Positions 11,259 through 20,419 of a stretch of 64,000 bases of DNA are shown here, one piece after another. Source of the stretch: Staphylococcus argenteus (lineage in GTDB: Bacteria; Bacillota; Bacilli; Staphylococcales; Staphylococcaceae). Position 1 is the first letter of the stretch. Every line of letters begins with the position of its first letter. The translations under genes and the position numbers were made by a program. The notes beneath the pieces were generated by a model. The model was given only the letters and a program-made list of their open reading frames with translations. It had not been told where the DNA came from and searched no databases. The stretch spans positions 1,550,001-1,614,000 of the forward strand of contig NC_016941.1 of the NCBI RefSeq assembly GCF_000236925.1. Direction: 5' to 3'.

Positions 11259-12077
11259 TCATTTCGATTTATTTTGTTCAATATAATGAATAATGTCATT
11301 TGCTGTTTCTTCAATTGCTTTTTGTGAAACGTCTATAACTGGACAGCCAATTTCACTTACAATTTCTTCGAAGTAATCCAACTCTTCTTGTATACGTGCT
11401 TCAGTTGCATATCTAGCAGTGTCACCTAATCCTAATTGTTTTAAACGTTCTTTTCGAATTCTATTTAATTTTTCTTCACTAATTTTTAGAGCAATACACT
11501 TTTTCGGATCAATATCATACAGTCCGTCTGGTGGTGTTACTTCAGGAACGATTGGAACATTCATTACTTTGTAACTTTTATGCGCTAAATATTGAGATAA
11601 CGGCGTCTTTGATGTTCTCGAAATACCAAGTAATACAATATCTGCTTTTGGTAAACCTTTAGGATCTTTACCATCATCATATTTAACTGCAAATTCTATA
11701 GCATCTATTTTCTTAAAGTAAGCATCATCTAATCGATGAACAATACCAGGTTCATTATATGGTTCTTCCTCAACTGACTCTGATAATAAATCCATTAATG
11801 GCCCCATGATATCAACAGATTTCAATTGATATTCTGCCACTTTATCGCTCATATATTGTTTCATTTCTGGTTTGATAAGTGTGTATACAATAATGGCATT
11901 CGTATCTTTAGCAACTTGAATCACTTCATCAACATCTTCAAATGATTCTATATAAGGATATCTTAATAATTCATTTTTACATTGTTTAGGATTAAACTGC
12001 GAAATTCCAGCTCTTGCAACTAATTCTGCTGTTTCTCCAATAGAGTCTGAGGCTACTATAATTTTAATATTTTCCAA
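11259..12077 (-). CDS. ppsR: PEP synthase/PPDK regulatory kinase-pyrophosphorylase (DUF299)
   Basis: This 272-residue protein is of the family that both phosphorylates (using ADP) and dephosphorylates pyruvate-phosphate dikinase or PEP synthase. The P-loop-like [15 protein letters not shown] near residues 151-165 is diagnostic. DSIGETAE at the N-terminus and the C-terminal [17 protein letters not shown] are also family signatures. It sits 10 bp after ccpN. In B. subtilis the orthologous pair ccpN-yqfL controls gluconeogenic flux, so the pair probably tunes PEP/pyruvate metabolism here. Its target dikinase is not in the window. Confidence 0.9.
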   Translation of the reverse strand: MENIKIIVASDSIGETAELVARAGISQFNPKQCKNELLRYPYIESFEDVDEVIQVAKDTNAIIVYTLIKPEMKQYMSDKVAEYQLKSVDIMGPLMDLLSESVEEEPYNEPGIVHRLDDAYFKKIDAIEFAVKYDDGKDPKGLPKADIVLLGISRTSKTPLSQYLAHKSYKVMNVPIVPEVTPPDGLYDIDPKKCIALKISEEKLNRIRKERLKQLGLGDTARYATEARIQEELDYFEEIVSEIGCPVIDVSQKAIEETANDIIHYIEQNKSK

Positions 12078-12087
12078 AATTTCTCAC

Positions 12088-12711
12088 CTATTCTTTATAT
12101 AATGCTACTAATAATTTAGCTATTGTTGTTTTTGAAATTCTTCCAATGACTTCAAATTTATGATTGTTCTTTTTTCTAACAATCGGGATAGAATCTATCT
12201 CATTTTCAATCATTTGGTCAGCGGCATATATGACTAATTCACTTTCTTCCAAATAAGTTACATTTGGCATACGAGTCATATTAACACTTATTGGTACGGT
12301 ATGAATATCTGCACCTATCATTGATGCTCTTAATAAATCTTTTCTAGAACAAACGCCAACAAAATCATTTTCCTCATTAATAATAAATAATGTGCTAACA
12401 TCTTCTAAAAAAATTGTGCAAATAGCATCATATACTGTTGTATTCTCTCTAAGAACAACCGGTTGAGACATATAGTCTTTAACTTCGTATTGTCTTAACT
12501 TATCATTAAAAAATTTGTCTTTGGATTTACCTGAATAATAATATCCAACTCGGGGACGTGCTTCTAAAAAACCTGACATTGTTAGTATGGCTAAATCTGG
12601 TCTAAGTGTTGCTCTAGTTAAATTTAACTTGTCTGCTATTTGTTCGCCAGTAATAGGTCCTTTAGTTTTAACAATTTCGATGATTCGTTCTTGTCTTTGA
12701 CTGAGTTCTAT
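12088..12711 (-). CDS. ccpN: Transcriptional repressor CcpN (HTH plus CBS pair), probable ATA start
   Basis: The obvious ATG at 12579 gives only 163 residues and begins inside the protein. The same frame stays open upstream for 44 more codons, encoding ELSQRQERIIEIVKTKG and then GEQIADKLNLTRATLRPD. This is the winged-helix DNA-binding domain of CcpN, as in B. subtilis. An in-frame TGA lies three codons before the ATA at 12709-12711. No ATG, GTG, TTG or CTG occurs between that stop and the HTH. AAGGGGTG sits 7 nt before the ATA, so ATA is the best start (207 residues). Two CBS domains follow (about residues 75-205). CcpN represses gluconeogenic genes in Bacillus; ppsR is next in the operon. 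Confidence 0.8.
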   Translation of the reverse strand: MELSQRQERIIEIVKTKGPITGEQIADKLNLTRATLRPDLAILTMSGFLEARPRVGYYYSGKSKDKFFNDKLRQYEVKDYMSQPVVLRENTTVYDAICTIFLEDVSTLFIINEENDFVGVCSRKDLLRASMIGADIHTVPISVNMTRMPNVTYLEESELVIYAADQMIENEIDSIPIVRKKNNHKFEVIGRISKTTIAKLLVALYKE

Positions 12712-12785
12712 AGGTCTTCACCCCTTTTTTATTCATATATTATTATACCTATATTTCTTTCATGTCACAAACACATTAATTTTAC

Positions 12786-12814
12786 TTGCCTTTAAATAAT
12801 CTATCAATTAGAAT
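12786..12814 (+). promoter_or_regulatory. SigA-type promoter of glyS
   Basis: -35 TTGCCT (12786-12791), a 17-bp spacer and -10 TAGAAT (12809-12814) place the transcript start just before the T-box leader. Confidence 0.65.
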
Positions 12815-12819
12815 AAACG

Positions 12820-13024
12820 TACAGCGAGTTAAGGATAGTGTAAGCTTAACACTGAAGATTGGCGCAAAAATCATTTTAAAATCAAAGCGAGTGACTACAC
12901 TAATTTGGGTGGAACCGCGGGTTAACTAGGTAACTTATTTTGTATTTAATACAATTTAAAATATTAACTCGTCCCATGGAAGTAAAGCGTAAATTTTACG
13001 CTGTTATTTTCCATGGGGCGTTTT
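12820..13024 (+). promoter_or_regulatory. Glycine T-box riboswitch leader of glyS
   Basis: The conserved T-box GGGTGGAACCGCGG lies at 12907-12920. Its TGGA would pair with the UCCA acceptor end of uncharged tRNA-Gly. A GGC glycine specifier (12861-12863) sits in an internal loop of the upstream stem I. The leader is short and lacks stem II, as glycine T-boxes do. A terminator hairpin follows: CGTCCCATGG (12970-12979) pairs with CCATGGGGCG (13011-13020), with an inner AGCGTAAA/TTTACGCT stem and then TTTT. Uncharged tRNA-Gly should favour the antiterminator and switch on glyS. Confidence 0.93.
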
Positions 13025-13045
13025 CATGTATGAGGAGAGGTAATT

Positions 13046-14437
13046 ATGGCAAAAGATATGGATACAATCGTTTCATTAGCAAAACACAGAGGTTTTGTGT
13101 TCCCTGGTAGTGATATTTACGGTGGTTTATCAAACACTTGGGATTATGGCCCACTAGGTGTTGAATTAAAAAACAATGTTAAAAAAGCATGGTGGCAAAA
13201 ATTTATCACACAATCACCTTTTAACGTTGGTATCGACGCTGCAATCTTAATGAATCCAAAAGTATGGGAAGCTTCAGGACACTTAAACAACTTCAACGAC
13301 CCAATGATTGATAATAAAGATAGTAAAATTCGATATCGCGCTGATAAATTAATTGAAGATTATATGCAAGATGTTAAAGGTGATGAAAACTTTATTGCCG
13401 ATGGTTTAAGTTTTGAACAAATGAAAAAAATCATTGATGATGAAGGTATTGTTTGTCCTGTAAGTAAAACTGCTAACTGGACTGAAATTCGCCAATTCAA
13501 TCTAATGTTTAAAACATTCCAAGGTGTAACTGAAGATTCTACAAATGAAATTTTCTTACGTCCTGAAACAGCACAAGGTATTTTTGTAAACTATAAAAAC
13601 GTGCAACGTTCAATGCGTAAAAAATTACCATTTGGTATCGGTCAAATTGGTAAATCATTCCGTAATGAAATCACTCCAGGTAACTTCATTTTCAGAACAA
13701 GAGAATTTGAACAAATGGAACTTGAATTCTTCTGTAAACCTGGTGAAGAAATTGAATGGCAAAATTACTGGAAAACTTTTGCAAGTGACTGGTTAACAAG
13801 CTTAAATATGAGTACTGAAAATATGCGTTTACGTGATCATGATGAAGACGAACTATCACATTACTCAAATGCAACAACTGATATTGAATATAAATTCCCA
13901 TTTGGTTGGGGTGAGTTATGGGGTATCGCAAGTCGTACAGACTTCGACTTACGTAAACATGCTGAACACTCTGGTGAAGATTTCAGATACCATGATCCAG
14001 AAACTAACGAAAAATATATTCCATATTGTATCGAACCATCACTTGGTGCAGATCGTGTAACATTAGCTTTCTTATGTGATGCATATGATGAAGAAGGCGT
14101 TGAAGGTAGTAAAGATGCACGTACAGTTCTACACTTCCACCCTGCATTAGCACCATATAAAGCAGCAATTTTACCTTTAAGTAAAAAATTATCTGGTGAA
14201 GCAATTAAAATTTTCGAACAATTAAGTTCTAAATTCTCAATTGACTTCGATGAATCACAATCAATCGGTAAAAGATACCGTCGTCAAGATGAAATTGGTA
14301 CACCTTATTGTGTAACATTTGACTTCGATTCATTAGAAGATAACCAAGTTACAGTACGTGACAGAGACTCTATGGAACAAGTTCGTATGCCAATCTCAGA
14401 GTTGGAAGCATTCTTAACAGAGAAAACTAAATTCTAA
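13046..14437 (+). CDS. glyS: Glycyl-tRNA synthetase (single-chain class II)
   Basis: This 463-residue class II synthetase charges tRNA-Gly; it is the dimeric form of Gram-positives, not the alpha2-beta2 bacterial form. Visible landmarks are the N-terminal [15 protein letters not shown], motif 2 around [30 protein letters not shown], and motif 3 in IEPSLGADR. The C-terminal anticodon-binding domain starts near [17 protein letters not shown]. The ATG is preceded by GAGGAGAGG. It is one of three plus-strand genes in the window and is controlled by its T-box leader. In staphylococci glycyl-tRNA also feeds the pentaglycine bridges of the cell wall, so demand is high. Confidence 0.97.
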   Translation: MAKDMDTIVSLAKHRGFVFPGSDIYGGLSNTWDYGPLGVELKNNVKKAWWQKFITQSPFNVGIDAAILMNPKVWEASGHLNNFNDPMIDNKDSKIRYRADKLIEDYMQDVKGDENFIADGLSFEQMKKIIDDEGIVCPVSKTANWTEIRQFNLMFKTFQGVTEDSTNEIFLRPETAQGIFVNYKNVQRSMRKKLPFGIGQIGKSFRNEITPGNFIFRTREFEQMELEFFCKPGEEIEWQNYWKTFASDWLTSLNMSTENMRLRDHDEDELSHYSNATTDIEYKFPFGWGELWGIASRTDFDLRKHAEHSGEDFRYHDPETNEKYIPYCIEPSLGADRVTLAFLCDAYDEEGVEGSKDARTVLHFHPALAPYKAAILPLSKKLSGEAIKIFEQLSSKFSIDFDESQSIGKRYRRQDEIGTPYCVTFDFDSLEDNQVTVRDRDSMEQVRMPISELEAFLTEKTKF

Positions 14438-14455
14438 TAAGCGAATAGATAGAAA

Positions 14456-14495
14456 AATGAAGCTGTGTTCGAGTTGGATTCAGCTTCATTTTTTA
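14456..14495 (+). terminator. Terminator of glyS
   Basis: AATGAAGCTG (14457-14466) pairs with CAGCTTCATT (14481-14490), followed by TTTTATATTT. It starts 20 bp after the stop codon. Confidence 0.85.
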
Positions 14496-14509
14496 TATTT
14501 ACATATAGT

Positions 14510-14568
14510 AAAGGGGTATTTAAACAAACACAGCTTACGTTATGTGTCTGGTTAAATACCCTTTTTTT
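14510..14568. terminator. Second hairpin between convergent glyS and recO
   Basis: GGGTATTTAA (14514-14523) pairs with TTAAATACCC (14552-14561), followed by a run of T on the plus strand. It can back up the glyS terminator and also lies 3 bp beyond the convergent recO stop, so it probably serves both. Confidence 0.75.
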
Positions 14569-14570
14569 AA

Positions 14571-15323
14571 TTATTGTTCTAATCTTTTTAATTGGTTAAT
14601 TAATTTCTGACTTTTAAAAAATAGACCAGCATACTCCCTATATAGCATTAGTATTAATTCTGACATTTCATCTATAATATCTTGATGTATATTTAATGCA
14701 TTCATTTTATCAATTGGTAGCTTTTGCAATACATCTAAAAGGTATAACGTTTTATTCGATAAAATAACAGCATGTGGATCTTTGAAAGCTTCTTGCTTAG
14801 AAATAGCACCATCAAATTTAAAACTATAACCAACTAAATCAGCTTGTGCTAAATTACCACTTACAACACAATAGTCAAAAGATGCTGTAAATCCAAAGCG
14901 ATTCATACATTTTAACATTACAATTACAGACATTAACTGCGCAGATGTACCTTCGTCAATTTTAGCAAGTACAAATTGTAATAATTGATAATTATATGGT
15001 GCAATGTCGCCTTCATCCATAGATCGATCAATTGTTTCAGCTGCTAAAGAGGCATAACTACTCACATAAAGGTCCATTTGTAATTTATAATGCTGACTAA
15101 TCACATCGACAGAATTCAATGTTCCCATACCTCGCCATTGATTATAAATAAATAAACCATATACAAACATTTGTGTTTGAGCTTGTAAACCTGTTTTAAC
15201 CTTTTTAGCTCGTCTTGCCATTAGTGGTACTTTAGCCCCGTGTTCATTTAAAATCGTTATGATTTTATCGGATTCTCCGTAATCGACTGCTTTGATAATA
15301 ATCCCTTTTTGGCGCATTAACAA
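14571..15323 (-). CDS. recO: DNA repair protein RecO
   Basis: This 250-residue recombination mediator helps load RecA on SSB-coated DNA with RecR and RecF. The N-terminal OB fold begins [23 protein letters not shown], a RecO signature, and the rest is helical. The CxxC zinc motif of many RecO proteins is not evident: only isolated cysteines are seen around residues 128-140. TTG at 15323 is used because GGTGA lies 6 nt before it; ATG at 15317 would be 12 nt away. It follows era closely (21 bp), as in many Firmicutes. Confidence 0.92.
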   Translation of the reverse strand: MLMRQKGIIIKAVDYGESDKIITILNEHGAKVPLMARRAKKVKTGLQAQTQMFVYGLFIYNQWRGMGTLNSVDVISQHYKLQMDLYVSSYASLAAETIDRSMDEGDIAPYNYQLLQFVLAKIDEGTSAQLMSVIVMLKCMNRFGFTASFDYCVVSGNLAQADLVGYSFKFDGAISKQEAFKDPHAVILSNKTLYLLDVLQKLPIDKMNALNIHQDIIDEMSELILMLYREYAGLFFKSQKLINQLKRLEQ

Positions 15324-15344
15324 TTATCTTCACCACTTTTAAGA

Positions 15345-16244
15345 TTAATCTTGATCTTCAACATATCCAATTTGACGTATAAAATTCACTTTATTTCGCC
15401 AATCTCTTTGAACTTTTACCCACAGTTCTAAATATACTTTTGAACCAAGCAACATTTCAATATCACGTCTTGCTCGCTTTCCAACTTCTTTTAACTTTTT
15501 ACCGCCTTTACCAATGACGATACCTTTTTGAGAATCTCTTTCAACATAAATTGTCGCTTCGATATGTACGCGATCTTCACTTTCTTTAACCATTCGATCT
15601 ACATTTACACCAATTGCATGAGGTATTTCTTCACTTGTTAAATGCAGTATTTTTTCACGAATAATTTCACCTACAACAAATTGCTCTGGATGATCTGAAA
15701 TTTGGTCATCCGGATAATATTTTGGTCCTTCTGGTAAATACGTTTTTAATACATCAATAAAATGATCTACATTTAAACCTTCCAATGCTGAAATAGGTAC
15801 AATTTCTGTAAAATTCATGTATGTTTGATATTGTTCAATTTTAGGCATAAGCTCATCCGGATGTACTAAATCAATTTTATTTAATACTAAAAATACCGGT
15901 GTTTTAACATTTTTCAACATTTCCATAATATACTCATCGCCACGGCCAATATCTTCATTAGCATTTACCATAAACATAATGGCATCTATTTCAGATAAAG
16001 TGTTTTTAGCAACTTTCATCATATAATCACCTAATTTATGTTTAGGCTTATGAATGCCCGGTGTGTCTATGAAAATAATTTGAGCATCATCTCTAGTCAT
16101 TACACCTTGAATTTTATTTCTTGTTGTCTGTGCTTTGTCAGACATGATTGCAATTTTATGTCCAATTACTCTATTCATAAATGTAGATTTCCCTACATTT
16201 GGTCTTCCTATAATTGAAACAAATCCTGATTTATGTTCTGTCAT
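15345..16244 (-). CDS. era: GTPase Era
   Basis: This 299-residue essential GTPase acts in 30S assembly by checking the 3' end of 16S rRNA. G1 is [10 protein letters not shown]2 lies in TTRNKIQG, G3 is DTPG, and G4 is NKID. The C-terminal KH domain carries [19 protein letters not shown]. It is directly abutted by cdd upstream (the cdd stop adjoins the era start). The cluster phoH-ybeY-dgkA-cdd-era-recO is conserved across Firmicutes and mixes ribosome maturation with lipid and nucleotide salvage. Confidence 0.97.
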   Translation of the reverse strand: MTEHKSGFVSIIGRPNVGKSTFMNRVIGHKIAIMSDKAQTTRNKIQGVMTRDDAQIIFIDTPGIHKPKHKLGDYMMKVAKNTLSEIDAIMFMVNANEDIGRGDEYIMEMLKNVKTPVFLVLNKIDLVHPDELMPKIEQYQTYMNFTEIVPISALEGLNVDHFIDVLKTYLPEGPKYYPDDQISDHPEQFVVGEIIREKILHLTSEEIPHAIGVNVDRMVKESEDRVHIEATIYVERDSQKGIVIGKGGKKLKEVGKRARRDIEMLLGSKVYLELWVKVQRDWRNKVNFIRQIGYVEDQD

Positions 16245-16649
16245 CTATTTTAAATCCTTTCCTGAAAATCCAAATGGTAGTAATTCTGCTACAGTCATCA
16301 TTACCATATCACCTTTATGATTCGTCATATATACCGGCATATCATCATCGCATAATTCTTTTAATACTTGACGGCATGCACCACATGGTGATGAAGGCTT
16401 ATCTACATCTACAGTTACTGTGATTGATTCAAAATCTCCTGGTCGATACCCTTGAGAAATTGCTGATACTAAACTTGCTCTTTCTGCACAAATTGATAAC
16501 GGATATGATGCATTTTCTACATTTGTGCCATAAAACGTTCTACCATCTTTCGCTTTTAAATAAGCCCCTACTTTAAAATTGCTATATGGTGAATAAGATT
16601 CTTGTTGTGCTTTTCTAACTTCTTGAAAATAATGAGGTTGATAACTCAT
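16245..16649 (-). CDS. cdd: Cytidine deaminase
   Basis: This 134-residue tetrameric zinc enzyme converts cytidine/deoxycytidine to uridine/deoxyuridine for pyrimidine salvage. The zinc site is complete: CAERAS (Cys and catalytic Glu) and PCGACRQVL. The substrate-binding YSNFKVGAYL is near the N-terminus. The ATG at 16649 follows AGGGAGGTATAT; earlier in-frame codons reach back into dgkA and add nothing conserved. It lies 10 bp after dgkA and abuts era. Confidence 0.96.
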   Translation of the reverse strand: MSYQPHYFQEVRKAQQESYSPYSNFKVGAYLKAKDGRTFYGTNVENASYPLSICAERASLVSAISQGYRPGDFESITVTVDVDKPSSPCGACRQVLKELCDDDMPVYMTNHKGDMVMMTVAELLPFGFSGKDLK

Positions 16650-16659
16650 ATATACCTCC

Positions 16660-17004
16660 CTAAAATAACGCAATAAAATGTGGTACAAATACAATCAAGC
16701 CAATGATTACCGCTAAAATTGAAACTATAAGAACACTAAATGCTGCAATATCTTTAGCATATTTTGCCAGTTCATGATATTCAACTGTCACTAAATCAAC
16801 CACATATTCAATTGCTGTATTTAATGCTTCTACAGTAAGAACTAATGCAATGACGATAAGTATAAATAGCCATTCAATACGATTAATATTAAAAACGAAA
16901 CCAAAAACTATTACAACAATCATAGCAAACACATGCAATAAAAATTTATAGTCTTTTTGAATTAAGATTTTTAGTCCATCAAGTGCATATTTAAACCTAT
17001 TCAT
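16660..17004 (-). CDS. dgkA: Diacylglycerol/undecaprenol kinase (DgkA family)
   Basis: This 114-residue integral membrane kinase has three membrane segments (about 33-50, 55-75 and 92-112) and the family motif EALNTAIEYVVDLVT. The N-terminal amphipathic part (FKYALDGLKILIQKDYKF) lies at the membrane surface. In Gram-positives the substrate is more often undecaprenol than diacylglycerol, regenerating the lipid carrier for wall synthesis; sequence alone does not decide. It lies 2 bp after ybeY in the phoH-era operon. Confidence 0.92.
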   Translation of the reverse strand: MNRFKYALDGLKILIQKDYKFLLHVFAMIVVIVFGFVFNINRIEWLFILIVIALVLTVEALNTAIEYVVDLVTVEYHELAKYAKDIAAFSVLIVSILAVIIGLIVFVPHFIALF

Positions 17005-17006
17005 AA

Positions 17007-17474
17007 TTAGTCTCGAGTAAGGCCATATGCATTTAATATTGCATCTTGTCGACCAAACATTTCTTTTTCATCCGCTTCTGTCATGTGATCATAACCTAAT
17101 AGATGTAAAAATCCGTGTAGTGCTAAAAATCCTAACTCTCGCTCAAAAGAATGTCCATAATTATCAGCTTGTTCTTGAGCAACATCAGTGCAAATAATAA
17201 TATCTCCGAGTACACGTGGAATATCTAAATCACTAAAATCAATTTCTGGTTCATCTTCTTCTAATGCAAATGAAATGACATCTGTAACTTTATCCTTATC
17301 ACGATAAGTTCGATTAATTTCTTGAATTTCCTTTTTATCAACAAATGTCACAGACAGTTCAGCATCATCTTCAATATGTTCTTCATTTTTAGCAAACTCA
17401 AGTAAATCCTCAATTTGTCTATACCAATCATCTTTAACTAATCCTGTATGATCGCTAAAATCTATCGTAAACAT
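17007..17474 (-). CDS. ybeY: Endoribonuclease YbeY
   Basis: This 155-residue zinc-dependent single-strand RNase acts in 16S rRNA 3'-end maturation and ribosome quality control. The catalytic metal motif HxxxHxxGxxH is intact in [11 protein letters not shown] near residues 119-129, preceded by the family's DVISFALEE. The gene begins immediately after phoH and ends 2 bp before dgkA. The PhoH-YbeY-Era neighbourhood supports a role in small-subunit maturation together with Era. Confidence 0.95.
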   Translation of the reverse strand: MFTIDFSDHTGLVKDDWYRQIEDLLEFAKNEEHIEDDAELSVTFVDKKEIQEINRTYRDKDKVTDVISFALEEDEPEIDFSDLDIPRVLGDIIICTDVAQEQADNYGHSFERELGFLALHGFLHLLGYDHMTEADEKEMFGRQDAILNAYGLTRD

Positions 17475-18422
17475 TTAATTCTCTCCTTCATATTGTTCAA
17501 TGATTTTACTTACTAATGGATGTCTAACAACATCACTTTGATCTAGTTTTAAGATACTAATTCCCTTAACATTACTTAATCTGTTAACAGCTTCTTTCAG
17601 GCCACTCTTAACACCTTTAGGTAAGTCAATTTGGGTTTGATCTCCAGTTACAACCATTTTAGAACCAAAGCCTAATCTTGTTAAAAACATTTTCATCTGT
17701 GCATGTGTCGTATTTTGAGCTTCATCAAGAATAACAAAGGCATCTTCTAAAGTTCGACCACGCATATATGCAAGCGGTGCAATTTCAATTATCCCTCTTT
17801 CAATAAAACGTTCTGTTTGTTCTCGACCGAGAACCGTATATAAACCATCATATAATGGTCTTAAATAAGGATCTACTTTTTCTTTTAAATCACCTGGCAA
17901 GAAACCAAGGGACTCCCCAGCTTCTACAGCAGGTCTAGTTAACACGATACGTTTAACAGAACCTTTGCGAAGTTGTTTTGCTGCGTATACTACAGCTAAA
18001 AAAGTCTTGCCTGTACCTGCAGGACCAATGCCGAAAACTAAATCATTATTTTTCATAGCATTGACATATAACCGTTGCCCCATTGTCTTTGCTCGAATCG
18101 TTTTACCAAATGCATCTTTTGTTATCTCTTCATCATATAAATCTAATAAATGTTGTATTGTATTATTTTGGGCCATTTTTATAGCCGCTTCAACGTCTTT
18201 AATTGTTATATTATTACCTAACTCAATTACTTTAAGCAAATTGATTAATACAGATTCAGCTTTTTCAACATTTTCAATTTTTGTACCTTTAACGGCTACT
18301 TCTTGTCCTCTTGCATGGATGACAACATCGAAACTCTCTTCAATTGCTTTTAAATGCTCATCATTATTTCCTATCAAAGCTTGAGATTGGTTCATATCGT
18401 CTATTTGTATAATTCCAGGCAT
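17475..18422 (-). CDS. phoH: PhoH-family ATPase
   Basis: This 315-residue protein has an N-terminal KH-like RNA-binding region (about residues 10-75) and a RecA-like ATPase core. The core shows Walker A GPAGTGKT, DEAQNTT (Walker B) and TGDQTQIDLP. PhoH proteins are probably RNA helicases or RNA-binding ATPases linked to rRNA processing; the exact reaction is not settled. The ATG at 18422 is chosen because AAAGGAGCG precedes it; the longer frame would start inside that binding site. It heads the phoH-ybeY-dgkA-cdd-era-recO operon. Confidence 0.92.
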   Translation of the reverse strand: MPGIIQIDDMNQSQALIGNNDEHLKAIEESFDVVIHARGQEVAVKGTKIENVEKAESVLINLLKVIELGNNITIKDVEAAIKMAQNNTIQHLLDLYDEEITKDAFGKTIRAKTMGQRLYVNAMKNNDLVFGIGPAGTGKTFLAVVYAAKQLRKGSVKRIVLTRPAVEAGESLGFLPGDLKEKVDPYLRPLYDGLYTVLGREQTERFIERGIIEIAPLAYMRGRTLEDAFVILDEAQNTTHAQMKMFLTRLGFGSKMVVTGDQTQIDLPKGVKSGLKEAVNRLSNVKGISILKLDQSDVVRHPLVSKIIEQYEGEN

Positions 18423-18649
18423 ACACGCGCTCCTTTTCATATATCATTTATATTCATTCTATGATGCTTTAATATCTACTTAATTATATCATGCTATTGA
18501 TTGATTTAAACATCTTTGCATCGACTTACTTATTTTTCTTTATTAGAAGCGACCTTAATTTGATTTTTAAATTTACTCCGATAATATTTTTGGCTGAGTA
18601 GAATCGAACTAAGAAAATAATATTTTTACAGTACACAGTTTTTGAAACA

Positions 18650-18688
18650 TAAAAAAACAAGCAACTATCATTTCGACAGTGCTTGTTT
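18650..18688 (-). terminator. Terminator of the nfeD-floA operon
   Basis: AAACAAGCA (18655-18663) pairs with TGCTTGTTT (18680-18688), and a run of seven T follows on the minus strand. The rest of 18423-18649, upstream of phoH, shows no further structure that I can support apart from a probable promoter region. Confidence 0.85.
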
Positions 18689-18697
18689 CATTTAATA

Positions 18698-19396
18698 TTA
18701 TAACTGTTTGGGTTTAGCTAAAATTTCTGACCATATCATGCCATTGATGACTTCATCATTATCAAATTGGAAAGCGGATTTAGTCATACCTTTTTCGACA
18801 TTTTGAGAATTAAGCAATTGTTTCAATTTCAAACGTTTTGTACGCTCTGATAAATATTTATCTTCAATAATATCACGCGCACGTTTTTCCATTTTAGCAA
18901 TTTGCTTTTCTTTTTCTTTGTCTATATCGTTACGAATCGATTTAATATCATCTCTCAGTGATTTTTCTAATTGTCGTCTAATTTCATCTGAATTATCTTG
19001 ACGTGAAGGTCTAGGTTTTGCTTCCACAGGTTCTACTTTAGGCAAACTTACAGGTTTCTCAGACATAGGTTTTGTTTCTGGTTGTCTTTGAGGTGCCATT
19101 GGTTCAGAAGTAGGTTTTGATTTAGGTTCTTCTTTTGGAAGTTCATCAAATAGTGGTGGTAACGTATCATCAAATTTTCTCTTTGATGTTTTCTTCTCTT
19201 CTTGATTTATTTCATCACTAATTTCTTTAAACGTTCGTTCGATTTCTTCAAAAAAGCCACCTTTTTTTGGTTCATTATCGCTAGATGTTCTTTGAGGTGG
19301 CTTTTGATTTTGTCTATCTTTATGACTATTTTCACGCATAGTTGTAATGATAGAAATGATCACTGATATGACAAAAATTAGAATACCAACGCTCAT
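18698..19396 (-). CDS. Membrane-anchored coiled-coil protein of the floA operon
   Basis: I do not recognise a named family. The 232 residues show one N-terminal membrane segment (about 3-18, VGILIFVISVIISIIT) and a charged stretch (20-90). A Pro/Lys/Glu-rich linker follows (about 90-135, with repeated KPxS and EP motifs). Next is a strongly charged helix likely to be a coiled coil (about 138-200, rich in E, K, R and D). The C-terminal tail carries hydrophobic residues (NGMIWSEILAKP). It lies 16 bp after floA, behind GAGAGGTGATTAG, and ends the operon. Co-transcription suggests a partner or scaffold of the FloA membrane domains; this is inference. Confidence 0.8.
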   Translation of the reverse strand: MSVGILIFVISVIISIITTMRENSHKDRQNQKPPQRTSSDNEPKKGGFFEEIERTFKEISDEINQEEKKTSKRKFDDTLPPLFDELPKEEPKSKPTSEPMAPQRQPETKPMSEKPVSLPKVEPVEAKPRPSRQDNSDEIRRQLEKSLRDDIKSIRNDIDKEKEKQIAKMEKRARDIIEDKYLSERTKRLKLKQLLNSQNVEKGMTKSAFQFDNDEVINGMIWSEILAKPKQL

Positions 19397-19412
19397 CTAA
19401 TCACCTCTCGAA

Positions 19413-20402
19413 TTAATGTTCAGGTGACTCATCATCACTTTGATCAGTTCGTTTATTAATAGCGTTTCTCATTCCTGTATCTGCTTCAATATTTTTTAAA
19501 TTATAGTAATCTTTCACACTTATATTGCCAGAACGTAATGCTTCCGCCATGGCTAATGGCACTTCTGATTCTGCTTCAACAACTTTAGCATGCATTTCTT
19601 GCACACGCGCTTTCATTTCTTGTTCAGTCGCAACAGCCATAGCTCTACGCTCTTCGGCTTTAGCTTGCGCAATATTTTTATCCGCTAATGCTTGTTCAGT
19701 TTGTAAATCCGCACCAATGTTTTTACTAATATCGACATCAGCAATATCAATTGATAAAATCTCAAACGCTGTACCAGAGTCCAAACCTTTACTCAATACT
19801 GTTTTAGAAATATTGTCCGGATTTTCAAGTACTTCAGTATGATGTTTACTTGAACCGATTGTTGAAACGATACCTTCACCAACACGAGCAATAATCGTTT
19901 CTTCACCAGCACCACCAACAAGTCGAGCAATATTTGCTCTAACTGTAATACGGGCTTTAGCTTTAACTTCAATACCGTTCATAGCAACACCAGCAATAAA
20001 TGGCGTTTCAATAACTTTAGGATTAACAGACATTTGAACAGCTTCTAACACGTCACGTCCTGCCAAATCAATTGCTGCAGCTCGTTCAAATGGAAGGTCA
20101 ATGTCAGCACGTTGTGCAGCAATATTAGCATCAACAACTCTGTCAACATTTCCTCCTGCTAGATAATGTGATTCTAATTGGTTTGTTGTTAACGCAAGTC
20201 CTGCTTTATGCGCTTTAATTAATGGCGCTATAACTTTTCTTGGAGATACACGACGTAAACGCATACCTACCAATGTACCTATACCAACATGAACACCAGC
20301 TGCTAAAGCTGAAATCCATAAACCAATCGGTACAAATGAGAATAAAATAAGTAATGCAACTACTATAATAACTGCAATTACGATAAAACTTAAACTAAAC
20401 AT
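19413..20402 (-). CDS. floA: Flotillin-like protein FloA
   Basis: This 329-residue flotillin organises functional membrane microdomains. A hydrophobic N-terminal hairpin (about residues 3-45) inserts in the membrane. The SPFH/band-7-like domain (about 60-220) includes [20 protein letters not shown] and [24 protein letters not shown]. An Ala/Glu-rich helix (about 235-295, [23 protein letters not shown]) drives oligomerisation. It sits between nfeD and the coiled-coil gene. NfeD proteins are the standard partners of flotillins, so the three genes form one membrane operon. Confidence 0.95.
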   Translation of the reverse strand: MFSLSFIVIAVIIVVALLILFSFVPIGLWISALAAGVHVGIGTLVGMRLRRVSPRKVIAPLIKAHKAGLALTTNQLESHYLAGGNVDRVVDANIAAQRADIDLPFERAAAIDLAGRDVLEAVQMSVNPKVIETPFIAGVAMNGIEVKAKARITVRANIARLVGGAGEETIIARVGEGIVSTIGSSKHHTEVLENPDNISKTVLSKGLDSGTAFEILSIDIADVDISKNIGADLQTEQALADKNIAQAKAEERRAMAVATEQEMKARVQEMHAKVVEAESEVPLAMAEALRSGNISVKDYYNLKNIEADTGMRNAINKRTDQSDDESPEH

Positions 20403-20419
20403 GGTATCGCTCCTTTTTA

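Noticed and set aside
12667..12720. GTG-started 17-codon frame upstream of ccpN that could be a leader peptide
   Set aside because: Its GTG is part of the AAGGGGTG ribosome binding site, and it has no separate binding site of its own.
13692..14204. Open frames on the opposite strand and in other frames of glyS
   Set aside because: They have no ribosome binding site and no recognisable domain, and they lie wholly inside a conserved gene; similar shadow frames over other genes were also left out.
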